Positions 1-7,802 of a stretch of 64,000 bases of DNA are shown here, piece by piece. The notes under the pieces are model-generated. The model was not told the DNA's origin. It saw only the letters and a program-made list of their open reading frames with translations, and made no database searches. Location: positions 124,001 through 188,000 of the forward strand of contig JANRIH010000032.1 in NCBI GenBank assembly GCA_033765145.1. Reading direction: 5' to 3'. Numbering within the stretch: the stretch's first letter is position 1; each line of letters begins with the position of its first letter. Origin of the DNA: JAGVSR01 sp033765145 (GTDB lineage: Bacteria > Pseudomonadota > Alphaproteobacteria > Rhizobiales > Hyphomicrobiaceae). The translations under genes and the position numbers were made by a program.

Positions 1-6
1 TCGTTC

Positions 7-1263
7 ATGCTGACCATGATGGGTTGGCAGTACGCGGCCTCGGGCGGCAGCGCGCTCGAGAAGATGCATCCAGGAACGCTCGTTGCAGCGGTCCTGCTCG
101 TCATGTCGGCGGTCGCGCGCGGCAATCCGCTCCTGGCGGTGCTCGAAACCCTGGCGGCCCATCCCCTCGTGCCGCTTTATCTGCTGACCGTGGCGTTCCT
201 CATCTCCCACGCGCTCTTCATCGCCGGCCTGCCGTTTTCCGTCTTCATCGACACCTTCGTTGCGCCCGCCCTCATGCTGTTCCTGTTCCGCGACATCGAC
301 AATCGGCGCGGACGATGGCTCGCCTGGACCGTTCACGCGATCTTCTTTGCAAACTCCCTCGTCGGCATCTGGGAATACGCCTCCGGCGAGCGCCTGACCC
401 CCCTCGTCGTGCAGGGCGAGGAATTGATCGACGAATGGCGTTCGTCGGCGCTTATGGGCCATCCCCTCGAGAACGCCATGCTGACCGGCACCTACATGGT
501 CCTGCTTTTGTGCGGCGGTGGACGCGATCTCCCCGTCTGGCTGAAGCCGATCGTCTTTCTGACCGCCGCCGCCGGCATGGTCGTGTTCGGTGGCCGTGCC
601 GCGTCAGCACTCGTTGTTCTGTTTATCCTCTGGCACATCGGACGACGGGCCTATGCCGTTTTCCGGGGCGAGACGTTCGATGTACGCCTCGTGCTGTTCG
701 CGATCATCGGTCTGCCGGCGCTCACCCTCCTCATCTACATGCTGGGCGAGGTCGGCTTCTTCGAGCGCTTCATCGAGCGGCTTCAGGACGACAAGGGATC
801 GGCCAGCACGCGCATCGAGATGTTCGAACTGTTCAAGCATTTCTCCTGGCCCGACCTCATTTTTGGACCGAAACCCTCCTATGTCGGTTCGCTGATGCGG
901 TATTACGGCCTCGATTACGGCATCGAGAGCTTCTGGGTCTCGATGATCATCTGGCATGGCATTCTGGCCGCGGGCACATTCTTTCTGGGCCTGTTCTGCT
1001 TCCTCTATGAATTGACGCGTACGGCCCGTGGCTCCACCCCGGTCATCCTCTATTTCTTCGCCGTGGCCTCCGCATCGTTGAGCCTTTCCGCCAAGACACA
1101 CGGCCTCGCCGTGATCATCATGATCATGCTGATCCTGCTGCGCGAAAGCCGAGCCCGCGCGGCCGTAGCCGAGTATGCCGGGATGCCAGACGCAGTCCCG
1201 GTGAACGGCGGCTCGGACGTCCACACCTCGGGCGACCGTCCGAGACCGCTCGCGGTGGCCTGA
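7..1263 (+). CDS. VpsF-like polysaccharide polymerase/ligase membrane protein (probably 5'-truncated by window edge)
   Basis: Multi-pass inner-membrane protein with about ten hydrophobic segments, typical of O-antigen ligase/Wzy-type proteins. The pattern (early paired helices, a periplasmic loop around residues 120-150 with GIWEYASGE, a second soluble loop around 255-300, C-terminal helices ending near residue 380) resembles VpsF-family exopolysaccharide proteins, which polymerise or transfer polysaccharide chains. The reading frame stays open to base 1 and the first ATG has no ribosome-binding site in view, so the true start may lie upstream and a helix may be missing. The last 40 residues are hydrophilic and Pro/Asp-rich. 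The family call is by overall resemblance; polymerase versus ligase cannot be decided here. Confidence 0.7.
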   Translation: MLTMMGWQYAASGGSALEKMHPGTLVAAVLLVMSAVARGNPLLAVLETLAAHPLVPLYLLTVAFLISHALFIAGLPFSVFIDTFVAPALMLFLFRDIDNRRGRWLAWTVHAIFFANSLVGIWEYASGERLTPLVVQGEELIDEWRSSALMGHPLENAMLTGTYMVLLLCGGGRDLPVWLKPIVFLTAAAGMVVFGGRAASALVVLFILWHIGRRAYAVFRGETFDVRLVLFAIIGLPALTLLIYMLGEVGFFERFIERLQDDKGSASTRIEMFELFKHFSWPDLIFGPKPSYVGSLMRYYGLDYGIESFWVSMIIWHGILAAGTFFLGLFCFLYELTRTARGSTPVILYFFAVASASLSLSAKTHGLAVIIMIMLILLRESRARAAVAEYAGMPDAVPVNGGSDVHTSGDRPRPLAVA

Positions 1264-1434
1264 ACGTCGTCCTGGTTCAAGTAGCATCGGCCTCAGGGCA
1301 ACGCACAGTCGTGCGGCGTCCGACCCCTATGGCCCCCCGCGCGCCCCTGTGTCATCTTCCGGGCACGATGGGCCGGCAATGTTCGGGTTCGGCGACCAAG
1401 CCGGATGATTGGCACGTGTCTGAGGGTGGGGATC

Positions 1435-2463
1435 ATGTCCGCAAGCGTTGAAATCGGTCGGCGCCAGTTCGCTTTGGGGGCGGCCGCAGGACTGGCGAGC
1501 ACGGCCATTGCCCCGAGCCTCCTCGCTGTCGGCTCGGCCAGCGCTCAGGAAATCACTGCCTCGGCTGTTCCCGAGACCTGGGCCGAACTTGGCCGCCTGA
1601 CGGTCGAGGCGCAACGCCTCGGCCTCTCCGTACCTCGCATGTCGCTCGGACCCGAAAGCTTGAAGCCCGACTTCGACGTGATCATGCCGGCGGTCGTGGA
1701 TTTCATGGACAGCCTCGATCAGAGCCTACCGGATGCCAACGCACGCCAGGCCGAGAGCGGGAAAGACCTGCGTGAGGAAGCGAGCACGCTGCTCGGCAAG
1801 ATACTCGCGGCCGAAAAAGCACCGCGCGACATCGACGAGCCGGGCGCGCCGTCACTGTCCGCGAAGCCCGTCGTCAAGGCGCCCGCGTTCGACGACGTGG
1901 CCGAGGGCTACCGCAAGCTCTTTGCGACTTGCCAGATCCGCTCGGACAAGAAAAACGAGGTCGCATGGTACGTGTCGAAGATCACTGCCACATCGGCCCG
2001 CGAGCGCTACCAGCGTCTCGAGGACGAGATCTGTGTGCCCTGGTACTTCGTCGCGATCATTCACGGCATGGAATGCGGCTTCGACTTCAACAAGCACCTG
2101 CATAACGGCGATCCGCTGCGCTATCGCACGGTCCAGGTTCCGGCCAACCGTCCGGCGACATGGAACCCGCCTTCGGACTGGCAGTCGAGCGCCATCGACG
2201 CGCTCCGCTACGACAAGTTCGCCGATCTGACGGACTGGGACCTTGCCCGCATGCTCTACCGCTGGGAGGCCTATAACGGCTGGCGCAGCCGCCTCCTCTA
2301 CGGCATCAACACGCCCTATCTTTGGAGCTTTTCGAACCACTACTCAAAAGGCAAATTCGTGGCCGACAACGTTTGGGACCCGAACGCCGTATCAAAGCAA
2401 TGCGGCGCTGCCGTCATGTTGAAAGGCCTCGTGGAGACCGGATTGATCTCGACGCCCGTCTGA
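1435..2463 (+). CDS. Tat-exported lysozyme-like protein
   Basis: A 342-residue product. The start is set at the ATG preceded by GAGGTGGGG-type purine-rich sequence (1421-1431) rather than an in-frame ATG 30 bases upstream. The N-terminus has a twin-arginine signal (GRRQFALGAAAG) ending at an Ala-x-Ala-like site (SASAQ), so export through Tat is predicted. The C-terminal half carries a lysozyme/transglycosylase-like signature around residues 205-245 (IIHGMECGFDFNKHLHNGDPL), with a Glu in the position expected for the catalytic acid, and a later Trp/Tyr-rich helix-bundle region. The likely role is peptidoglycan cleavage in the periplasm. The middle (residues 60-150) is not recognised. Substrate specificity is inference. 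Confidence 0.65.
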   Translation: MSASVEIGRRQFALGAAAGLASTAIAPSLLAVGSASAQEITASAVPETWAELGRLTVEAQRLGLSVPRMSLGPESLKPDFDVIMPAVVDFMDSLDQSLPDANARQAESGKDLREEASTLLGKILAAEKAPRDIDEPGAPSLSAKPVVKAPAFDDVAEGYRKLFATCQIRSDKKNEVAWYVSKITATSARERYQRLEDEICVPWYFVAIIHGMECGFDFNKHLHNGDPLRYRTVQVPANRPATWNPPSDWQSSAIDALRYDKFADLTDWDLARMLYRWEAYNGWRSRLLYGINTPYLWSFSNHYSKGKFVADNVWDPNAVSKQCGAAVMLKGLVETGLISTPV

Positions 2464-2519
2464 CTGTTCGCGCCCGGCTGACGGTTCGCCCGATTGACGG
2501 CTGCAACGCGGCCGTAGCC

Positions 2520-3176
2520 TCAGCGCGGCGGCGTCGCCGCAAGAAGCTTCAGGAGATCGGCGTCCTTCGCGATCTGCTGTGTGTCCGCGCACCGCGCCTT
2601 CGTCGCTGCCGTGCATTCGATCGTGACCGTGTAGGGAATGCCGAACCGCGTGATCGTGTATTCCGCGATAGCGCCTTCCATGCCTTCTTCCGCCGTTGCG
2701 TCGAAGACGGAGACCTGCGGCCCCGCCGTCGGCGCGGCACCGGGCGGCGTCGTCGAATACACGGGATAGCTGTCGCCGAACGCGTGCTGCACGCGGAGAT
2801 CGGCCGCCACGCTGACCGTCACGTCGCCGTACGTGTCGACGATCTGGTACCAGACCGGGTTTGCGTCGTCCGTGATGACCTGACGCTCGCCAGTTGGCTG
2901 AGGTCCGAGACCTGGAAATGAACTCTGCACCGTCGCCGGCGCGCCCTGAAAACCGATGACCGGCAGCTTGAGCTTGTCGAGCCGGGATGCCTCGGCGGGC
3001 GCTGCTCCGCGCGCGACATCGGCCTTCCTTTGCTCGACGAACGCCTTGATTTCCTGGCTCGACCAATCGACCGAGAGCAGCGGTTCCTGCGCAGAAGCGC
3101 CTGTGGCGACCAGCGCGGCAGCGGCGAACATGAGGCCGGTAAGCGGATATCGTGTCGTCACGTCGAACTCCCCCAT
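2520..3176 (-). CDS. Exported hypothetical protein
   Basis: A 218-residue product with an N-terminal signal peptide (hydrophobic stretch residues 12-27, cleavage near ASAQ). The mature part is soluble, with two cysteines late in the chain (around residues 187 and 195, ECTAATKARC) that could form a disulphide. The middle looks beta-rich (VWYQIVDTYGDVTVSVAADL). I do not recognise the family. It is convergent with the lysozyme-like gene and divergent from the AsmA-family gene, so it is probably its own transcription unit. Confidence 0.6.
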   Translation of the reverse strand: MGEFDVTTRYPLTGLMFAAAALVATGASAQEPLLSVDWSSQEIKAFVEQRKADVARGAAPAEASRLDKLKLPVIGFQGAPATVQSSFPGLGPQPTGERQVITDDANPVWYQIVDTYGDVTVSVAADLRVQHAFGDSYPVYSTTPPGAAPTAGPQVSVFDATAEEGMEGAIAEYTITRFGIPYTVTIECTAATKARCADTQQIAKDADLLKLLAATPPR

Positions 3177-3475
3177 TGTCGCCGGGCGCCCGCCGGTTGC
3201 CCGGATAGGCCGCGAGCCCTGGCCGAACTCTACGATTGCCGCCCGCCCGGCTTCAAGCTGGTCGACAATTTCGAGAACTCAGAATGAGAAAAACGGCCCT
3301 GCGCCTGCGATCCGTCGCTCTGATCCAAATTCCGGCCTAAGTGTCATGATCGTTGAACCTGTCGAGACCATGACATCTCGGACGATGCCGGTCTAAATTG
3401 GCCCGGTCGGCTCCGGCGCCCCGGGGGCGCCGGGCACCGCCCGTGCGGGCGGCCGGCATCAGGAAGGAGCAGCAG
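3177..3475. other. Intergenic region with divergent start sites
   Basis: Noncoding gap between the divergent exported-protein gene and the AsmA-family gene. It must hold both promoters. I saw no convincing long palindrome or RNA structure. The AGGAAGGAG at 3461-3469 is the ribosome-binding site that fixes the AsmA start at 3476. Confidence 0.5.
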
Positions 3476-6022
3476 ATGGCGGTAGAGGCTGACACGGCGG
3501 GTGCGGGATCGCCCCAGTGGAAGGTCCGCTGGGGCTGGCTGATCCTCCTGACGCTCATCGTCATCCCGCTGGGCATCGCGGCTCTCATCTTTTTTCCGCC
3601 CGCCAATCTCATCACCTCGCGCATCGAGCGCATGATCGAGGACGCGACGGGCCGAGACGTGACGGTCGGCGCATCGCGCTATGAAATCCGTGAGACCGTG
3701 ACCGTCGAGTTCGACGACGTGGTGCTCTCCGGTCCGGGCGGTGATCTCGCGAGGCCCGTGTTTCGTGCCGGCCGGGTGCGCGCGACGGTGCCGCTCGCGG
3801 ACCTCACGAAAGGCAATCCCGTTCTGACCTCGCTCGAGTTGGAAGCGCCGGTCTTGAACTTGACCCGCGATGCCGCCGGTCAGCCGAACTGGACCGTGAA
3901 ACCCTCCGCGAAGGCCGGACAAGCCGCGTCCCCGATGAGCGCGCTCGGTCTCCCCGCGACGACGATCAAGAACGGCACGTTCCTCTATACGGACGCGGCG
4001 AATGCCGCCGCCATGCGCCTCGAATCGATCGATGCGCGCATCGTCAATGATCCGAAGTTTGGCGGCGCCGCCGCCAACGGCTCGTTCGTCTACGAAAAGG
4101 AGCCGCTCGACTTCACGCTGACATTGTCCGACGCGGAGGCCGCGTTTCAGGGCAAGGCGAGCCCGGTGACGCTCGGCATCAAGGGCAAGCACCTGATTGC
4201 GACGCTGTCGGGCGAAGCCGCTGTCGGCGAAGCGCCGCTGCTCGCGGGCGAAATCGAAGCCTCGAGCCCGTCCGCACAAGGTCTCGCGACATGGCTTGGC
4301 TTCGAGGGCGTCGTGCCCGAGCAATTGAGCGAGCTGACGGTCAAGACCAAGATGGACGTGACGAGCGGGGAGACGAACCTCACCGGCAGCGCGAAACTCG
4401 CCAACGAGCCGGTCTCGTATGACGTTCTGCTCGGCAACATCCGTGACGTCATCGCGAAGAAGGCATCGGCCATCAAGGCGAAGCTTAGCGGCGCCAATCT
4501 CAACGCCGACATTGCCGGTGAGCTGTCGCCCGGCGCCAAGACGCTGTTCAAGGGCGACGTCGCTGCGGACAGCACCGCGATCGGAAAGTTCGCGACCGCG
4601 CTGGGGTTCGGCAATGCCGAGGTCGCGAAAATTGGCAAGGGGTCGATCAGCGGCAAGGCGGCCATCGAGGAGAAGGCCGTCGATCTGGAAAATGCCGCGT
4701 TCGACATCGACGGCCGCGCCGGCAATTTCACTGGGCGCATCGATACGGCTGGCGCGCGCCCCCGCGTCACGGGCGCCTTGGCGCTCGATGCGCTCGACCT
4801 CGATCCTCTCCTCGGACGCACGGCGCCCGCGCCGACGGATCGCAAGGGCCTGGCCCCAGGTCTGACGCCCGAGGCCGAGGCGCCGTTGCCATTCGAAGGT
4901 GGGTTCGGCAGCACGTGGGACGCGCTTGCCGCCGAACTCGACGAGATGGAAGCGAAGGTCACGGGCGAGACCATTCAGGGCCTCGCGCCAGACGACGATG
5001 CAGTCGACGCGCCGGCCGCGGCACCTTCGGCGTCGCCGCCCGCGGTCGAAACACGGGCGCCCGCGAAGTCGACCGCAAAAGCCCCATCGCAACCCAAGTG
5101 GAGCACGACGCCGATCGACCTCACGTCCCTCCGCGCCGTGGATTTGGACCTCGCCGTCACGGCCAAGCGTCTGAAGCTCGGCAGCCTCGACATGTCGGAT
5201 GGACGGGCGAAGGCCAAGCTCGAGAACGGCGATCTCGCCGCGACGATCGAAGATGTCGCCGTCGGTGGCGGCAACGCATCGGGAATGATCGACTTGAAGG
5301 CCCGCGCGAAGGAACACGAAGCCGCCGTCTCGATCAACATGAAGGGCGTCGATGCCGAGCCGATCTCGCGTGAGCTGTCCGGCAAGGCGCTCCTGGCCGG
5401 GGCGTCGAACGTCGAGATCCGCTCGAACGCGAAGGGCCGCAATCTCGACCAGCTGATGGCGACGCTCGGCGGCTCGGCCAAATTCGACATGACAAAGGGC
5501 CAGCTCAAAGGCTGGGACATCGAGCGAATGTTGAACCAGTTCTGGAACTACGGCGGCTGGGGCTTCAATGAGAAGCGCGCGACGCGGTTCGACAAGCTGA
5601 CCGCCAAGTACGACATCAAGAACGGCGTCGTCAAAAGCGCGCCCGATCTCGCGATGACGGGACCCGTCGCGCAGCTCCGCTCGCGCGGCGACGTCGTTAT
5701 GCCCACGAAGCGCATCAATCAGACGCTCAACATCGAAAAGCTGCCGATCCCGATCCTGATCAAGGGCGACTGGACGCAAAACCTTTGGATCGGCCCTTCG
5801 TTCCTGGCCGGGCTCGCCCCCGACGGCGAAGCCGGCCGTCGCTCGGCGCAGGGTCTCGGCCCCGCCGAAGCTGTGCCGCTCCCGCCCGTGCCCGACGCCA
5901 CCCCGGCCAACATCAAGGCGGCCGCGGAACGGATTTTGGCGTCGCCGCGCGCCGCAACCGTCTTGCCTGCCAGTGATATCGCCTTCTTGAAGTCGATCGC
6001 CGGAACCGGGGGGACAGAGTGA
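3476..6022 (+). CDS. AsmA family protein
   Basis: An 848-residue product whose start is chosen at the ATG seven bases after AGGAAGGAG. It has a single N-terminal transmembrane anchor (residues about 18-40, WLILLTLIVIPLGIAALIFF) followed by a long repetitive beta-rich periplasmic body, the AsmA architecture. An Ala/Pro-rich low-complexity linker lies around residues 500-545. The AsmA C-terminal region follows, with the characteristic stretch around residues 640-740 (SAKFDMTKGQLKGWDIERML and later MPTKRINQTLNIEKLPIPI). AsmA/TamB-type proteins are linked to phospholipid transport and outer-membrane assembly. No partner gene is adjacent. Confidence 0.85.
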   Translation: MAVEADTAGAGSPQWKVRWGWLILLTLIVIPLGIAALIFFPPANLITSRIERMIEDATGRDVTVGASRYEIRETVTVEFDDVVLSGPGGDLARPVFRAGRVRATVPLADLTKGNPVLTSLELEAPVLNLTRDAAGQPNWTVKPSAKAGQAASPMSALGLPATTIKNGTFLYTDAANAAAMRLESIDARIVNDPKFGGAAANGSFVYEKEPLDFTLTLSDAEAAFQGKASPVTLGIKGKHLIATLSGEAAVGEAPLLAGEIEASSPSAQGLATWLGFEGVVPEQLSELTVKTKMDVTSGETNLTGSAKLANEPVSYDVLLGNIRDVIAKKASAIKAKLSGANLNADIAGELSPGAKTLFKGDVAADSTAIGKFATALGFGNAEVAKIGKGSISGKAAIEEKAVDLENAAFDIDGRAGNFTGRIDTAGARPRVTGALALDALDLDPLLGRTAPAPTDRKGLAPGLTPEAEAPLPFEGGFGSTWDALAAELDEMEAKVTGETIQGLAPDDDAVDAPAAAPSASPPAVETRAPAKSTAKAPSQPKWSTTPIDLTSLRAVDLDLAVTAKRLKLGSLDMSDGRAKAKLENGDLAATIEDVAVGGGNASGMIDLKARAKEHEAAVSINMKGVDAEPISRELSGKALLAGASNVEIRSNAKGRNLDQLMATLGGSAKFDMTKGQLKGWDIERMLNQFWNYGGWGFNEKRATRFDKLTAKYDIKNGVVKSAPDLAMTGPVAQLRSRGDVVMPTKRINQTLNIEKLPIPILIKGDWTQNLWIGPSFLAGLAPDGEAGRRSAQGLGPAEAVPLPPVPDATPANIKAAAERILASPRAATVLPASDIAFLKSIAGTGGTE

Positions 6023-6147
6023 GGCGATTTCCGTCCAAGCGTCCGACGGATCGTAAGTTGTCCTTACGTTGCAACGCTATCGCGCATTGGGCATAGTCGC
6101 GCCCGGCTCGTCGGAACGTCGTGTGAGAATGCTGTAGGGGGTTGGGG

Positions 6148-7710
6148 ATGACGAGGGGTCGAGGGTGGCTGATCACGACGCGGCTCTTGCCTGCGGTCGC
6201 AGCATCGAGCGCAATCGCCATCGCGGCGGCCGTCGCAGAGGATTGGCGCGACAGCACGCCCGTATCGCGCGCCGAAAGTGCGCGTTCGCCTGTCGCCGGC
6301 CGCGATCTCATGAGCCACGCCATGACGGCAGCGCTCGCGAATGGCCCCGGCATGACGGCACCGAGTGCCTCGAGGTTTCCCGAGCCGGCCTGCGATCCGA
6401 ATGCCGGGACAGCGGGCGACGCACGGCTGCTGAAGGCCAAATGCACGATCGACCCCACTCCAGAACCCGTGCCCGTGCCTCCGGTACCGTTGCCCGAACC
6501 GACGCCTTCGCCAACTCCGACGCCCGAGCCCACGCCGACACCGGTGCCAACACCTGAGCCGGCACCGACACCCGAACCATCTCCGACCCCGACGCCGGCC
6601 CCCGAGCCCGCGCCGGCGCCCACGCCGTCCCCGTCACCCGAGCCGTCTCCGACGCCAACACCAACGCCGGAGCCCGCGCCAACACCCACGCCCACCCCGG
6701 CACCTGAACCGGCGCCGACACCGCCGGCACCCGAGCCCGAACCGATCGGCTTCAAGTACTATCCGCCGGGCGATCTCCTCGAGAAGGACAAGGGGCGCGG
6801 ACGCAAGGCGGACCGCTTCGTCTACCTGCCGAACATCATCTACCCGCTGCAGTTGGGGCCCAACGACTATCCGCACATGAACTCCCAAATCTGGGGCTAT
6901 GGCGGCGGCGGGTGGGGCGGCAAGGGTGCGGCCGGCGGCAGCGAAAGCGACCGGCGCAACTACGATCCGCTCCAGCAGCGCGACAATTATTGCGAGGTGC
7001 GTGGCTGGTCGATGCCGCTTTGTCCCGCGGGCGCTGGACACCAGGGCCAAGATATTCGCCCGTCGAGTTACAAGGACAAGTTCTGGCCGGCAGTCGCCGT
7101 CGTCGACGGCACCATCACGAACGTCACGACCAACACGACGGTCCAGCTTAAGGGCGACGACGGCACCGACTATTACTACCTGCACATGCATGGCAGCACG
7201 ATCGCCGTGAAGAAGGGCCAGCGCGTCAAGCAGGGCCAGGTTCTCGGCAAGGTCTCGAAGATCATGAACGGCTCGCCCTCGACGAGCCTTCATCTCCACT
7301 TCCAGGCGCGGCAGACCATCAAGGTCGGCGCAAAGACCATGTCGGTCTATGTGCCCGTGTTCACCTCGCTCGTCTCGGCGCTGCGCAAGAGTAAGGGCCT
7401 CGACGCCGGAGTGGACGCCGACGGCAATCTGATTGCCGATCCGCGCGTGGAGATCGGCGCCGCACCGTTGCCCACGCCGGAGCCCACTCCGACGCCTGAG
7501 CCTGCGCCGACGCCAGAACCCACGCCGACACCGACGCCTGAGCCTGCGCCGACGCCAGAACCCACACCGACGCCGACGCCTGAGCCTGCGCCCACGACGC
7601 CGGAGCCCACGCCGACTCCGGTCCCCGAGCCCGCACCGACGCAATCCTGGTGGAACTGGGTCAAGGACGGCGTCACCGGCTGGTGGGATAGCTGGTGGAA
7701 GAAGGAATAG
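6148..7710 (+). CDS. M23-family metallopeptidase with Pro-Thr-Glu-Pro tracts and Trp-rich tail
   Basis: A 520-residue product. ATG 6148 follows GTAGGGGGTTGGGG; a TTG two codons earlier is the alternative start. An N-terminal hydrophobic signal (residues 8-30) precedes a PT/PEP-repeat linker (about residues 101-199), the M23 domain (about 280-400), a second PT/PEP linker (about 441-499) and a 20-residue C-terminal tail. Zinc-ligand motifs are intact: H298 and D302 in GHQGQD, and HLH at 382-384; the conserved LHMH is at 345-348. The expected role is peptidoglycan endopeptidase or a structural LytM-type activator in the envelope. The tail contains seven tryptophans. The gene is followed after 92 bases by the S8-M4 protease on the same strand. 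Confidence 0.85.
   Translation: MTRGRGWLITTRLLPAVAASSAIAIAAAVAEDWRDSTPVSRAESARSPVAGRDLMSHAMTAALANGPGMTAPSASRFPEPACDPNAGTAGDARLLKAKCTIDPTPEPVPVPPVPLPEPTPSPTPTPEPTPTPVPTPEPAPTPEPSPTPTPAPEPAPAPTPSPSPEPSPTPTPTPEPAPTPTPTPAPEPAPTPPAPEPEPIGFKYYPPGDLLEKDKGRGRKADRFVYLPNIIYPLQLGPNDYPHMNSQIWGYGGGGWGGKGAAGGSESDRRNYDPLQQRDNYCEVRGWSMPLCPAGAGHQGQDIRPSSYKDKFWPAVAVVDGTITNVTTNTTVQLKGDDGTDYYYLHMHGSTIAVKKGQRVKQGQVLGKVSKIMNGSPSTSLHLHFQARQTIKVGAKTMSVYVPVFTSLVSALRKSKGLDAGVDADGNLIADPRVEIGAAPLPTPEPTPTPEPAPTPEPTPTPTPEPAPTPEPTPTPTPEPAPTTPEPTPTPVPEPAPTQSWWNWVKDGVTGWWDSWWKKE
6462..6745 (+). repeat. Low-complexity Pro-Thr-Glu-Pro coding repeat (first tract)
   Basis: Degenerate hexamer-based repeat of the CCGACGCC/GAGCCC kind that encodes alternating PTP, PEP and SPSPEP blocks. 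The degeneracy is mostly at third positions, which suggests selection on the peptide. It acts as the extended linker between the signal region and the M23 domain. Confidence 0.85.
7471..7645 (+). repeat. Low-complexity Pro-Thr-Glu-Pro coding repeat (second tract)
   Basis: Second tract of the same repeat type, with near-identical 24 to 30-base units (CCGACGCCAGAACCCACxCCGACx). It is more homogeneous than the first tract, which suggests recent expansion. It links the M23 domain to the Trp-rich tail. Confidence 0.85.
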
Positions 7711-7802
7711 CGGCGCGGCGGCCAGCGGCCGCCCGCACGACCTGGAATGACAATCTATCTGCCCGGCTTTGAGTGCCGGTGCTGATTGAGTAGAGGTGCC
7801 CG

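Noticed and set aside
3344..5779. Long minus-strand open frame opposite the AsmA-family gene
   Set aside because: Arg/Asp/Leu-rich composition typical of the mirror of a GC-rich coding strand; the plus-strand frame has the ribosome-binding site and the family pattern.
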